Origin: Siansivirga zeaxanthinifaciens CC-SAMT-1
GTDB taxonomy: Bacteria; Bacteroidota; Bacteroidia; Flavobacteriales; Flavobacteriaceae
Direction of reading: 5' to 3'
NCBI RefSeq assembly: GCF_000941055.1
Contig: NZ_CP007202.1
Coordinates: forward strand, 430,001 to 494,000
DNA length: 64,000 nt
Made by a program: the position numbers and the translations under genes. Shown piece by piece: positions 1 to 9,631 of this stretch (position 1 is its first letter; each line of letters opens with the position of its first letter). The notes under the pieces are model-generated. The model ran no database searches and was not told the DNA's origin. It worked only from the letters and a program-made list of their open reading frames with translations.

Positions 1-554
1 TTTTCGGCAATTTCATGAAGATATTTATATGTATTTGTTTCTGTGTTAGAAGACTTTTTTTCTACCAATTCACTCAATGTATGTAATAGCATTTGATGAT
101 GGCGTTCGCTCCCTTTTTCGGGTGCGTAATAATCGTATTTATTACTAAAAACGCTTAAGCCTACCGCGTCTCGTTGCTTTTTTAAAACACCCATAAGTGA
201 TGCTGAAGCTAAAGCCGAAAAGGCAATTTTATTTAAACTTCCAATTGAAAATTGCTTCACTTCCGGATAATGCATCGAGCTGCTATTATCAATTATAATG
301 TGGCAACGTAAATTGGTTTCATCGTCGTATCGCTTGGTATAAAGCTTATCTGTTTTAGCAAATAATTTCCAATCGATATGTCGTGTGCTTTCGCCTTGAT
401 TATAAATTTTATGTTCGGCAAATTCTGCAGAAAAACCATGAAACGGACTTTTATGCATTCCTGCAATAAACCCCTCAACCACTTGCTTTGCAAGCAATTC
501 TAGGTTTTTAAAACCATTTGTTTTATTCAGTTCGTTTTGTAAATCTATGGCCAT
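1..554 (-). CDS. DUF58 domain protein (3' end outside window)
   Basis: The reading frame is open from the ATG at 554 to the window edge, so the C-terminus is missing. The visible 184 residues contain the DUF58 hallmark (FAEHKIYNQGESTRHIDW, then KRYDDETN) followed by IIIDNSSSMHY, a vWA-like start with a partly kept metal site. DUF58 proteins usually sit beside a MoxR-type AAA ATPase and are thought to act in envelope protein maturation; the ATPase would lie outside the window. A stop lies two codons upstream of the ATG, which fixes the start. The gene overlaps the end of the M1 peptidase gene by 10 bases. The family call is firm; the function is inferred. Confidence 0.85.
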   Translation of the reverse strand, partial: MAIDLQNELNKTNGFKNLELLAKQVVEGFIAGMHKSPFHGFSAEFAEHKIYNQGESTRHIDWKLFAKTDKLYTKRYDDETNLRCHIIIDNSSSMHYPEVKQFSIGSLNKIAFSALASASLMGVLKKQRDAVGLSVFSNKYDYYAPEKGSERHHQMLLHTLSELVEKKSSNTETNTYKYLHEIAE

Positions 555-3112
555 GTCGTTCTAATTTGTTTAGCACGATACAAATTATCGGCAGATTGTA
601 ATAATTTATTTTTAAGAACGCTGGGGAAATCGGGGTTTTCTAATAAAAATTGCTCTAAAACCTCTAAAGCATAATCCGACGAATAACTTCCTATGGTTGC
701 ATTTAACCAGGCTTTTGGAAAAAATATATCGCCGGTTAACTGCACTTCTTCAACCAATTCTAAACTGCTTTTTAAATACTTTTGAGAATATTGTTGTCGT
801 AACGGATGGTTTATAAAATACAATGCAGAACCTACCCAACTTTCTTTTTCTCGATTTTCTGGCTTGGCTAAAGAGGCCATAAAAGCATCGCGAACCGCCG
901 GGTCTTGAGACAACGATGGTAGTAAAAATTCTAAACGCTTTTTTCTATCGGGATTTGAAACAGCTTGTAAAGCGGTGTTTAAAATCGCATCCGAATCTGG
1001 ATAATTATACAATGCCAAAGTACATGCTAAACTCGTATAATCATCTTCATTTAAATTTAGATTTTTAATGGTAAAATCTTTATTCCAAATTTGATACAAC
1101 TTGTCTTTACCATGGTTTGAATAAGCTACCGTTTTAAATAAACCAAACAATGTTTTTTTCATACTTGCCGAAACCTCAGCAGATTGGATGCGTTTTAATA
1201 AAATTTCTTCTAATACTTTTCCAAATGCATCACGTTTTTCTGATGAAATAAAATGCCAAAATATGGACGATGTGCTTCCTAAGATATTATTTAAAATAAG
1301 CTCTTCATTTTCTTTAGAAATGCCTTCAATTAAAACTTTTAAAGCCGCCTCTGGGTTGATGGTCTCTGTTAAAACATTTTCATATAAATTAATATAACTG
1401 TAGCCTCTAGCAACATCATCATTTATTGCAGGTATAAAACTTATTTCTGAAGCTTTAATTGGAAAAACACCATAACCCATGGCATCATAATTATAAATAA
1501 CGGTTTTGGGCTTTGGTAAGCCTTTTAAGTGTTCTAATGTTTTTGAAGCTGTATTTAAACTCACAGACACCACTTTTACACTATCATCGTAAACAAGTCC
1601 GAGACTAAATGTTTGTGGCCAAATGTTTGTACTGCCATCTTCGGCCTGTTGTTTTAAGGTAAAACTTTCAATAGTATTGTTGTTATATGCAATAGAATCG
1701 GTTATAATAGGGCGTCCAGACTTATGCACCCAAACATCGCTCCATTGCTTTAAATCGTACTCTGTTTCGGCATCTAAAAGAGAAACCAAATCATTCCAGT
1801 CGGCATTAGAATTTGCAAACTTTTTAATATAATTTCGCATGCCATTTCTAAACGGCTCCTCACCTAGTAAGGTTTCTAATTGTCGCATCATTATAGGCGC
1901 TTTATGATATATAATATTGCCGTAAAGTGTTCCAGCATTTTTTAAATTGCTAAGCGGCTGTTTAATAGCCGTAGCGCCTTGGGTTCTGTCTTCACTGTAA
2001 GCGCTTGGGTAATGCGCATTCATAAAGTTTAAAGTATGATTAACATCTGGAAACGCCGGATTCGAAATTTTATCGGCTAAAAAATTTGCGAAGACTTCTT
2101 TTAACCAAACATCGTCAAACCAATTCATGGTTACTAAATCGCCAAACCACATATGCGATGTTTCGTGAGCAATTAATTGACACCGATTTAACTTCTCGTC
2201 TTGCGTGGCGTTTTCATCTAAAAACAACGAAGACTCTCTGTATTGTATAGCTCCCACATGCTCCATACCCCCATATTGATAACCTGGTATCGCTGCAAAA
2301 TCTAATTTTTGAAACGGAAATTTATATTGTGTATAATCTTCTAAAAACGCCACAGACTCCCTGTGAAGTTTAAAAATTTCATAGGTACTGGCTTCTATTT
2401 TTTCTTTATCATTTTCTCGATAAAGAAAATGCATTTTAAGATTATTTAATTCTTGATGGGTTTCATTAAACACACCGGCTACAAACGAAAACAAATAAGT
2501 ACTCATGAGATCAGACTTTACAAACTTATGCCTGATGCTTTCGTCTTTATCTTCTTCAAAGTCTACTTTAGAACCGCATAAAACCTTCCATGATTTTGGC
2601 GCCGTAATATCTAAAATGTAGTGTGCTTTTATGTTTGGCTGGTCGAAACACGGAAACAAGGTACTTGCCCTATCGGGCACTAAAAGGGTGTATAAATAAT
2701 CGTCATTTCTATTTAAAGACAACTCACCCGCATGAAACAAAACAGTAATGGTATTAGCCCCTATTTTTAAATACTCTGTATCAATTATAACATGCTCCTG
2801 TTCATGTTTAACAGGAATGACAACACCGTTAGCCCTTACCTCTTTTACATGCGTTGTATCTACATTAAAATCTAAATACAAAGGGTGCGCTAAATCATTT
2901 ATTTTTAAACTTAGGTTTAAATTCGATTTAATAGGTTTTGTTATTTCCATAGGAATATGGAATGACAAATCATAAACCACATCCGAGACCTGAGTTTTTC
3001 TATAATTAGCTAAATCCAGAGAAATGCCAGGACCCAACAAAGATGGTTCTTGTTTTTCCTTTAAACAGGAAGTCATTAAGAACAAACAAAAAATAAAAAC
3101 TAATACTTTCAT
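545..3112 (-). CDS. M1 family aminopeptidase, lipoprotein
   Basis: This 855-residue zinc aminopeptidase resembles aminopeptidase N. The zinc site HETSH is at residues 316-320 and the third ligand, Glu339, follows 18 residues later in WLKEVF. The substrate-anchoring exopeptidase motif appears as GGMEH near residue 280, in place of the usual GAMEN. The N-terminus is a lipoprotein signal ending in the lipobox LMTSC, so the enzyme is probably anchored in the envelope and trims N-terminal residues of peptides. Its 3' end overlaps the DUF58 gene. A terminator for the gene behind it (clpP) lies just upstream, so it is probably transcribed from its own promoter. Confidence 0.93.
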   Translation of the reverse strand: MKVLVFIFCLFLMTSCLKEKQEPSLLGPGISLDLANYRKTQVSDVVYDLSFHIPMEITKPIKSNLNLSLKINDLAHPLYLDFNVDTTHVKEVRANGVVIPVKHEQEHVIIDTEYLKIGANTITVLFHAGELSLNRNDDYLYTLLVPDRASTLFPCFDQPNIKAHYILDITAPKSWKVLCGSKVDFEEDKDESIRHKFVKSDLMSTYLFSFVAGVFNETHQELNNLKMHFLYRENDKEKIEASTYEIFKLHRESVAFLEDYTQYKFPFQKLDFAAIPGYQYGGMEHVGAIQYRESSLFLDENATQDEKLNRCQLIAHETSHMWFGDLVTMNWFDDVWLKEVFANFLADKISNPAFPDVNHTLNFMNAHYPSAYSEDRTQGATAIKQPLSNLKNAGTLYGNIIYHKAPIMMRQLETLLGEEPFRNGMRNYIKKFANSNADWNDLVSLLDAETEYDLKQWSDVWVHKSGRPIITDSIAYNNNTIESFTLKQQAEDGSTNIWPQTFSLGLVYDDSVKVVSVSLNTASKTLEHLKGLPKPKTVIYNYDAMGYGVFPIKASEISFIPAINDDVARGYSYINLYENVLTETINPEAALKVLIEGISKENEELILNNILGSTSSIFWHFISSEKRDAFGKVLEEILLKRIQSAEVSASMKKTLFGLFKTVAYSNHGKDKLYQIWNKDFTIKNLNLNEDDYTSLACTLALYNYPDSDAILNTALQAVSNPDRKKRLEFLLPSLSQDPAVRDAFMASLAKPENREKESWVGSALYFINHPLRQQYSQKYLKSSLELVEEVQLTGDIFFPKAWLNATIGSYSSDYALEVLEQFLLENPDFPSVLKNKLLQSADNLYRAKQIRTTWP

Positions 3113-3141
3113 AAAACAAATATATAAACCCTGTTTAAAAC

Positions 3142-3171
3142 AAAAAAAGCATAGTAAACCATGCTTTTTTA
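3142..3171 (-). terminator. Intrinsic terminator after clpP
   Basis: An inverted repeat (AAAAAAGCAT, then ATGCTTTTTT) with an 8-base loop and T-runs on both strands lies 20 bases past the clpP stop. It can end clpP transcription. Confidence 0.7.
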
Positions 3172-3191
3172 AAAACTATCCTTTATGCTTT

Positions 3192-3734
3192 TTAAATAAC
3201 AGCATCAACAATACCGTAAGCTACCGATTCGTCTGCGCCCATCCAATGGTCGCGATTAAAATCTTTCATAACCTTATCAAAAGTCTGTCCGCAATTATCT
3301 GCTAAAATCTTAGCACTCAATTCTTTGGTAAGAATAATTTCTTTCGCCGTAATTTCAATATCACTAGCCTGACCGCGAGCGCCTCCACTTGGCTGATGAA
3401 TCATTACTCGAGCATGCGGTTGTATAAAACGTTTTCCTTTAGCACCTGCCGATAAAATTATAGAGCCCATAGATGCTGCAAAACCAGTACAAATAGTTGA
3501 AACCTCACTGTTTAATGATTTTATAAAATCGTAAATAGCAAAACCAGAGGTTACATAACCTCCAGGACTGTTAATATACAACTGAATATCTTTAGTTTCT
3601 AAAGCATCCAGATACATTAATCTATCTATAACATGCTTTGCCGATTGGTCATCTACTTGCCCCCATAAAAACACTTTACGTTGCTCTATTAATTTATTAT
3701 CAATAGCATCTTGAACTTTTATTTTACTACTCAT
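3192..3734 (-). CDS. clpP: ClpP-family serine protease
   Basis: This 180-residue protein has the ClpP fold signatures. The catalytic triad is Ser88 in GFAASMGS, His113 in MIHQPS and Asp162 in NRDHW, and the oxyanion strand INSPGG is at residues 54-59. It should assemble into the proteolytic barrel that works with a Clp/Hsp100 unfoldase. It is shorter than E. coli ClpP and has no long propeptide. Bacteroidota often carry more than one clpP, and no clpX or tig lies next to it, so this may be the solitary paralogue. It lies downstream of trxA with a terminator hairpin between them. Confidence 0.92.
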   Translation of the reverse strand: MSSKIKVQDAIDNKLIEQRKVFLWGQVDDQSAKHVIDRLMYLDALETKDIQLYINSPGGYVTSGFAIYDFIKSLNSEVSTICTGFAASMGSIILSAGAKGKRFIQPHARVMIHQPSGGARGQASDIEITAKEIILTKELSAKILADNCGQTFDKVMKDFNRDHWMGADESVAYGIVDAVI

Positions 3735-3762
3735 GTTCTTTTAATTTTTATCTAAAAATAAA

Positions 3763-3791
3763 AAAAGGTTTGCCATTACGGCAAACCTTTT
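3763..3791 (-). terminator. Terminator after trxA
   Basis: A perfect 12-base stem (AAAAGGTTTGCC / GGCAAACCTTTT) with loop ATTAC lies 23 bases beyond the trxA stop. It is symmetric, but only minus-strand genes flank it. I see no clear promoter between it and clpP, so some read-through into clpP is likely. Confidence 0.8.
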
Positions 3792-3813
3792 CACTTTTCT
3801 TTTTCTTATTATA

Positions 3814-4131
3814 TTACAATAACGAATCGATCGCTTCTGTATAAGCTGTTTTTGGCGCTACACCTACCTGTCTTCCAACAACTTCGCCGTTTTGAAACAC
3901 TAAAACTGTAGGTATGTTTCTAACACCGTATTTAGCTGCAAATTCCTGATTAGCATCAACATCTACTTTACCAACAACAGCTTTACCTTCGTATTCGCCA
4001 CTTATTTCTTCAATAATTGGACCTACCATTCTACATGGTCCACACCAAGCAGCCCAAAAGTCTACTAAAACAGGTTTATCACTTTTTAAGACTGTTTCCT
4101 CAAACGTTGCATCTGTTATTTCTAATGCCAT
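3814..4131 (-). CDS. trxA: Thioredoxin
   Basis: This is a canonical 105-residue thioredoxin with the redox motif WCGPC (Cys30, Cys33) after VDFWAA, and the cis-proline segment NIPT. It is a cytosolic disulfide reductase fed by thioredoxin reductase, which is not in this window. Length and domain order match E. coli Trx1. It has its own well-formed promoter (TTG, 19 bases, TAATTTTG) about 40 bases upstream and a terminator immediately downstream, so it is probably a single-gene unit. Confidence 0.97.
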   Translation of the reverse strand: MALEITDATFEETVLKSDKPVLVDFWAAWCGPCRMVGPIIEEISGEYEGKAVVGKVDVDANQEFAAKYGVRNIPTVLVFQNGEVVGRQVGVAPKTAYTEAIDSLL

Positions 4132-4170
4132 AATATTTATATTTTATATTCTTAACTCAATTTTATAGTA

Positions 4171-4200
4171 CAAAATTAACTAAAAAACCGCTTCAGCCAA
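4171..4200 (-). promoter_or_regulatory. Promoter of trxA
   Basis: Read on the minus strand, this is TTG, exactly 19 bases, then TAATTTTG. It matches the Bacteroidetes -33/-7 pattern and lies 40 bases before the trxA start. Confidence 0.7.
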
Positions 4201-4259
4201 CAAACTAACAATTTGTTTTACTTATAGCCATATTACTTAAGGCTATTTTAACATTTTTA

Positions 4260-4334
4260 GGGCGCATAAACCAGGCTGTCCACTATATCTTTTTTTCGTA
4301 CCTCAAAAAAGGATGCCGTTCCCATCCTTTGCGC
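4260..4334 (+). repeat. Dispersed intergenic repeat, copy A
   Basis: This is a diverged copy of the element also found at 49175-49258 and, inverted, at 35026-35117. The shared blocks are GGGCG at the start, then CACTATATC, a T-run, AAAAAAGGATGCCG and TTGCGC at the end. Its termini pair as GCGCA/TGCGC, where the other copies pair GCGTTA/TAACGC. It ends 11 bases before the dnaE stop codon and fills most of the trxA-dnaE gap. Confidence 0.7.
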
Positions 4335-4344
4335 GAATACGTAT

Positions 4345-7300
4345 TTAATTTAGCTTAAAAACTACATCATAATTTCGTAATTCATTTAGCAACTCTTGCG
4401 ATACTTTTACTTTTTGCCTTCTACTTGGCATGGTTAATTTTATTTGATCTTTATTATCGTAAACAATAAAATGCAACGACTGGTTTCCGGGATGCATTTG
4501 TATTAAGTCTTTTAACTTAAGAATCTTATCCTGTTTTAAATCGTCGATATCAATTTGAATAGATAGCTTTTTAGCATAATTTTCCATAACATCATGCAGC
4601 AACTGAAAACTATTAAATTGTAATCTTGGCTCACTTTTTTTGCCTGTGTCTTTATTTACCCAACCTTCTCGAATAAACGATTTCACAAAAACAAAGTTAT
4701 TATTCATTAAAAAGTGCCTAAATTTTAAATACTCTTCACCAAAAATTCTAAATTCGAAACTATCATTATAATCTTCTATGGTAAACATGGCCCAGCCTTT
4801 ACCTTGCTTACTAACACGGTGTTGCACATCGGTAATAACGCCTCCAAAAACCAATTCTCTGTTTACATAAGGCTCTAAATTGGCAAACATGGAAATATTG
4901 GCGTTACAAAACGTATTCATTTCTATTCTAAAATCGTCCAGCGGATGACCCGAAATATAAATACCAACCACCTCTTTTTCTTTAGATAATTTTTCCATAG
5001 TCCCCCAGTCTTCGCAAGGAGGCACCTGTGGCTCGGCAATTTGCACATCACTCGCATCGCCAAACAAACTTACTTGCGCCGAATTTTCATTTTCCTGATG
5101 TTTGTTACCATAACGTATAGCCTTCTCTAAAAAAGTAATACCATCGCCATCATCATGAAAATACTGTGCTCTATGTGTATCTTTAAAACCATCGAAACCG
5201 CCTGCTAGGGCTAAATTTTCGAATGCTTTTTTATTCGCTGCACGTAAATCGATACGTTTGGCTAAATCGAAAATCGATTTATAAGGACCATCTTTTTTTC
5301 TGTTCTCTACAATAGTCATCACAGCACCATGACCAACCCCTTTAATAGCTCCCATACCAAAACGAACGGCATTGTTTTTATTTACAGAAAATTTATAAAA
5401 AGATTCGTTTACGTCTGGCCCTAACACATCTAATTTCATACGCTTACATTCTTCCATAAAAAATGTAACCTGTTTAATGTCGTTCATGTTGTTAGAAAGC
5501 ACTGCCGCCATATATTCTGCTGGATAATGAGCTTTTAAGTAGGCGGTTTGATAAGCAATCCAAGCATAACATGTAGAATGCGATTTGTTAAAAGCATAAC
5601 TCGCAAAAGCCTCCCAGTCTTTCCAAACTTTTTCTAAAACTTTGGCATCATGTCCGTTTGCGCTGGCCTGTTCGATAAATTTAGGCTTCATTTTATCTAG
5701 AACCGCAATTTGCTTTTTCCCCATAGCCTTACGCAATACATCGGCTTCACCCTTTGTAAATCCTGCAAGACTTTGAGACAGTAGCATAACCTGCTCTTGA
5801 TACACCGTAATACCATAGGTTTCTTTTAGGTATTCCTCCATGGCTGGCAAATCGTATTCGATTTCTTCTTCACCATGTTTTCTTCTAACGAAACTTGGAA
5901 TATATTCCATCGGGCCCGGTCTGTACAAGGCATTCATGGCAATTAAGTCTTCAAAAACGGTGGGCTTTAAATCGCGAAGATGTTTTTGCATTCCAGGGGA
6001 TTCGTATTGGAACACCCCAACCGTTTCGCCACGCTGGAATAACGCATAGGTTTCTTCATCGTCTAAAGGAAAATTGTCTGGATCTAACAAAATACCATGT
6101 CTAGCCTTAACGATTTTAACCGTATCCTTAATAAGAGTTAATGTTTTTAACCCTAAAAAGTCCATTTTTAACAAGCCTGCCGATTCTACAATCGAGTTGT
6201 CGAACTGGGTAACATACAAATCGGAATCCTTGGCAGTTGCCACAGGTACGAATTTTGTAATATCGTCTGGCGTAATAATAACACCACAGGCATGAATACC
6301 TGTATTTCTAACAGAACCTTCCAGAATTCTTGCCAGATTTAAGGTTTCTGCTTCTAAGCCAGACCCTTCGGCAATGTTTAAAAGTTCATTAACTTTTTCT
6401 AAATCTTCGGCACGAAACTTACTGCTTAATTCCTTTTCACTTAAACCAAAAATTTTATTTAGTTTAGACATGGTTGGAATTAATTTAGCAATTCTATCGG
6501 CATCAAAGAGAGGCAAATCGAGCACACGTGCGGTATCACGAATAGAAGATTTAGCCGCCATGGTACCGTAAGTAATAATTTGTGCTACTTGATTGCTACC
6601 GTATTTTTTGATAACGTAATCCATAACCCGACTCCGACCTTCATCATCGAAATCGATATCAATATCGGGCATACTAATACGATCTGGATTTAAGAATCTC
6701 TCAAAAAGCAAATCGTACTTAAGTGGGTCTATATTAGTAATCCATAAACAATACGCTACTACCGAACCTGCTGCCGAACCACGCCCAGGTCCCACAGAAA
6801 CATCCATATTTCTGGCTTCACGTATAAAATCTTCAACAATTAAGAAATAACCCGGATACCCTGTGTTTTCAATAACACTTAATTCGAAATCTAAGCGTTC
6901 AACAACTTCATCAGATAAAGGATCGCCATAGCGTTTCTTGGCGCCTTCGTAAGTTAAGTGTCTTAAAAAAGTATTTTCGCCACGCTTACCACCATCGACT
7001 AAATCGGCTTCATGCCTAAATTCCTCTGGAATATCAAACGCTGGTAATAATACTTCACGCGCTAATTTATAAGCTTCAACTTTATCAATTATTTCTTGAA
7101 TATTACTAATTGCTTCAGGCACATCCTTGAACAAGGTTTTCATTTCCTCGCCCGATTTAAAATAGTAATCTTGATTAGGCATACCATAGCGATAGCCACG
7201 ACCGCGCCCTATAGGTGTTGCTTGCTTTTCACCATCTTTTACACACAACAAAATGTCGTGCGCATTGGCATCCTGTTTTTTTCTGTAGTAGGTATTATTA

Positions 7301-8733
7301 GATGCTACCAACTTAACATCGTGCTTTCTGGCAAGCTCTATTAAGGTTGGATTTACACGATTTTCATCTTCTTGGTTATGGCGCATCAGCTCGACATACA
7401 AATCGTCGCCAAACTGTGCTTTCCACCACAACAAGGCTTCTTCGGCTTGATTTTCACCTACATTTAAAACCTTACTTGGCACTTCACCATATAAATTTCC
7501 TGTAAGTACAATTAAATCGTCTTTATATTTTTCTATAAGGGTTTTATCGATTCTTGGTACATAATAAAAGCCATTAACAAAGGCTTCAGACGATAATTTT
7601 GCCAAATTATGGTAACCATTTTTATTTTTAGCTAAAAACACAATTTGGTAACCGTTATCTTTTCTGGTTTTATCTGTATGATCTTCGCAAACAAAAAACT
7701 CACAGCCAATAATGGGCTTGATGGGTTTGTCTGGAATGGTTTCGCCACGCTCTTTTGCAGCAGCTATTTTACCAGCAACACTGCCGTTGTGCCTGTCTAC
7801 GGCATTAACAAAGTGAAAAGCCCCCATCATATTAGCATGGTCGGTTAAAGCGACAGCTGGCATGTGGTGTTCTGCCGCGGCCTCAACAATATCTGCCACA
7901 CTCATGGTCGATTGCAATACCGAAAATTGCGAATGGTTATGAAGATGAACAAATTCAACTTCCTCTAACTCCGAAATGTTTTGCTTTATTTCTGCTGAAG
8001 AAATTTTAACACCTTCCGATTTTTTTAACTGCTCACGAATTTTAGCACTTTCCTGCTTTAAATTAATGTGCTTTAAACCTATAAGTTGTATTTCTGAAGG
8101 GTTTGCTTCTTTGAATTTTTCGAAGTAATCGGGTGCAACATCGAGTTGCTCTTGTGTAAATTCTTCTAAACGAATTAACTCTAAAAAACAACGGGTTGTA
8201 GCTTCCACATCGGCAGTAGCATTATGGGCTTCAGCGAAAGGTTCTTTAAATAAAAATTCGTGTAACTCTGTTAAAGTTGGCAGTTTAAATTTTCCGTAAC
8301 GACCGCCTGGAATCTGACATAATTCGGCTGTGTGCTCGGTACAAGTATCTAAAACTGGTAATTCTTGCAAGTTGTTTTTTATACTTTCGCGCACAAACTC
8401 GGCACCCATAATATTTAAATCGAACTTTACATTTTGTCCAACTACAAATTTGGCTTTTCCAAGAGCTGTTTTAAATTTCTCTAAAACCTCTAATAATGGA
8501 ATTCCTTCTTCTTGAGCAAGTTCTGTTGAAATACCGTGAATTTTTTCGGCATCATAAGGAATATTAAATCCGTCGGGTTGTACTAAATAATCTTGACTTT
8601 CAATACAGTTCCCCATGGCATCGTGTAATTGCCAAGCAATTTGAATACAACGCGGCCAATTGTCGGTATCGGTAATAGGAGCGTCCCATCGTTTGGGCAA
8701 TCCGGTGGTTTCGGTATCGAAAATTAAATACAT
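4345..8733 (-). CDS. dnaE: DNA polymerase III alpha subunit with N-terminal exonuclease
   Basis: This 1462-residue replicative polymerase has an N-terminal DnaQ-like proofreading domain (residues 1 to about 190; ExoI FDTETTG at 5-11, a later VGQNVKFDL block and an AHNATADV block). A PHP domain follows from about residue 257 (VHLHNHSQFS). The C-family polymerase core has GPGRGSAAGS and the catalytic PDIDIDFDD near residues 685-692. Helix-hairpin-helix segments and an OB fold follow near residue 1290. The exonuclease makes it about 300 residues longer than E. coli DnaE; this fused layout is, as I recall, usual in Flavobacteriia. It stands alone, upstream of the repeat and trxA. Confidence 0.96.
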   Translation of the reverse strand: MYLIFDTETTGLPKRWDAPITDTDNWPRCIQIAWQLHDAMGNCIESQDYLVQPDGFNIPYDAEKIHGISTELAQEEGIPLLEVLEKFKTALGKAKFVVGQNVKFDLNIMGAEFVRESIKNNLQELPVLDTCTEHTAELCQIPGGRYGKFKLPTLTELHEFLFKEPFAEAHNATADVEATTRCFLELIRLEEFTQEQLDVAPDYFEKFKEANPSEIQLIGLKHINLKQESAKIREQLKKSEGVKISSAEIKQNISELEEVEFVHLHNHSQFSVLQSTMSVADIVEAAAEHHMPAVALTDHANMMGAFHFVNAVDRHNGSVAGKIAAAKERGETIPDKPIKPIIGCEFFVCEDHTDKTRKDNGYQIVFLAKNKNGYHNLAKLSSEAFVNGFYYVPRIDKTLIEKYKDDLIVLTGNLYGEVPSKVLNVGENQAEEALLWWKAQFGDDLYVELMRHNQEDENRVNPTLIELARKHDVKLVASNNTYYRKKQDANAHDILLCVKDGEKQATPIGRGRGYRYGMPNQDYYFKSGEEMKTLFKDVPEAISNIQEIIDKVEAYKLAREVLLPAFDIPEEFRHEADLVDGGKRGENTFLRHLTYEGAKKRYGDPLSDEVVERLDFELSVIENTGYPGYFLIVEDFIREARNMDVSVGPGRGSAAGSVVAYCLWITNIDPLKYDLLFERFLNPDRISMPDIDIDFDDEGRSRVMDYVIKKYGSNQVAQIITYGTMAAKSSIRDTARVLDLPLFDADRIAKLIPTMSKLNKIFGLSEKELSSKFRAEDLEKVNELLNIAEGSGLEAETLNLARILEGSVRNTGIHACGVIITPDDITKFVPVATAKDSDLYVTQFDNSIVESAGLLKMDFLGLKTLTLIKDTVKIVKARHGILLDPDNFPLDDEETYALFQRGETVGVFQYESPGMQKHLRDLKPTVFEDLIAMNALYRPGPMEYIPSFVRRKHGEEEIEYDLPAMEEYLKETYGITVYQEQVMLLSQSLAGFTKGEADVLRKAMGKKQIAVLDKMKPKFIEQASANGHDAKVLEKVWKDWEAFASYAFNKSHSTCYAWIAYQTAYLKAHYPAEYMAAVLSNNMNDIKQVTFFMEECKRMKLDVLGPDVNESFYKFSVNKNNAVRFGMGAIKGVGHGAVMTIVENRKKDGPYKSIFDLAKRIDLRAANKKAFENLALAGGFDGFKDTHRAQYFHDDGDGITFLEKAIRYGNKHQENENSAQVSLFGDASDVQIAEPQVPPCEDWGTMEKLSKEKEVVGIYISGHPLDDFRIEMNTFCNANISMFANLEPYVNRELVFGGVITDVQHRVSKQGKGWAMFTIEDYNDSFEFRIFGEEYLKFRHFLMNNNFVFVKSFIREGWVNKDTGKKSEPRLQFNSFQLLHDVMENYAKKLSIQIDIDDLKQDKILKLKDLIQMHPGNQSLHFIVYDNKDQIKLTMPSRRQKVKVSQELLNELRNYDVVFKLN

Positions 8734-8747
8734 GTTTTTTGTTTAGT

Positions 8748-8763
8748 TACTTATTGATAAGTA
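8748..8763. promoter_or_regulatory. Palindrome 15 bases before dnaE start
   Basis: TACTTAT-TG-ATAAGTA is a 16-base palindrome with 7-base arms, close to the dnaE ATG. It could be an operator or only part of an AT-rich leader. No regulator is identified. Confidence 0.3.
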
Positions 8764-8849
8764 TTTAGAAAATTGAAAACTTAGCCATTAAAAATACATA
8801 GAATTTCAGCTTTATTTAAAGGAAGTTTTAAAGAGTTTTAAACAAAAAA

Positions 8850-8877
8850 AAAACGCAACCTGTTAAAGTTGCGTTTT
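8850..8877 (-). terminator. Terminator after DUF2383 gene
   Basis: A 10-base stem AAAACGCAAC / GTTGCGTTTT with an 8-base loop. It lies 21 bases past the stop the DUF2383 gene would have if its frameshift were corrected, compared with 55 bases past the stop actually read. Confidence 0.8.
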
Positions 8878-8932
8878 CTTTTAACTAGAAACTACTAATT
8901 ATGATACTAATGCTTCATGCACTTTTTCGGTA

Positions 8933-9364
8933 TTAATAGAGGCCTGAATGACTGTTTTTTTGCTTTGTTAATAACGAATCGATTGTTGGTGGTAGATTTC
9001 TATCTTCTAAGATTTCATTATAAATTTCTAAGCTGGCTTCTTCGCCTCGAATGGCTTCTTCTAAGATAGCTTCTTCGTTGTTTGAACTAAACATTGATTT
9101 TAAACTCATCCAGTTTCTGTGGGCTGCTCCTTTAAAACTTCCCGAATTTTCTGGGATTTCGCCATATCTTAAAATCTCTGTTCTTAATTCTTTAGCAAAT
9201 TCGCTTCGTTCGGAAGCTCTTCGTTTAAAGAACATTTTTAATCGGTCGTTATCAATATTATCAATAGCATTTAAATACCCTTTTTCGGCATCATAGTTTT
9301 TTACTAATAATTCGTTTAACTTGTTTGAAATTTTTTCGCTGTACTTCATGTTATTCATTTTCAT
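8933..9364 (-). CDS. DUF2383 (PA2169-like) four-helix protein, frameshifted at 3' end
   Basis: This helical protein is similar along its length to the second copy at 12021-12470 (both begin MKYSEK and share a mid-region ending in LP-TI/SL-KQ). DUF2383 proteins are ferritin-like four-helix bundles of unknown biochemical role, often induced by stress. The last residues, SHSGLY, do not match the paralogue. Skipping one A in the run of seven at 8954-8960 restores a matching tail (KQKTVIQASINTEK...) that ends at 8899. The gene is therefore either truncated by a real frameshift or carries a homopolymer base error. The start is probably the internal ATG at 9349, as in the paralogue. Confidence 0.8.
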   Translation of the reverse strand: MKMNNMKYSEKISNKLNELLVKNYDAEKGYLNAIDNIDNDRLKMFFKRRASERSEFAKELRTEILRYGEIPENSGSFKGAAHRNWMSLKSMFSSNNEEAILEEAIRGEEASLEIYNEILEDRNLPPTIDSLLTKQKNSHSGLY

Positions 9365-9582
9365 TTTTAAATTTCATGAGTTTGTTCTCTTATTTTTTAA
9401 AGATTGAATACAACCTTTATTGATTACGTTAATTATTAAACACAATTAAATAATTAATGAAACCATTTAAACAATCTTATAAAATCATTTTTATTAAACT
9501 GTTTACTTTAATATAGGATAAAACAAGGCGTTTGTCAAGCGATTTAACAGTGTTTGTGATTATTTAAGACTATTTAACATAA

Positions 9583-9614
9583 TTGAATTTTTATGAAATT
9601 TAATACTACTTTTG
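9583..9614 (+). promoter_or_regulatory. Promoter of the lactonase gene
   Basis: TTG, 21 bases, TACTTTTG. The expected transcript start is near 9620, downstream of the ATG at 9593, so translation should begin at 9632. Confidence 0.6.
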
Positions 9615-9631
9615 AAAAAAAACTTCTATCA

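Noticed and set aside
293..493. Short open frame inside the DUF58 gene
   Set aside because: It lies in another frame of the same strand as a gene with clear family motifs.
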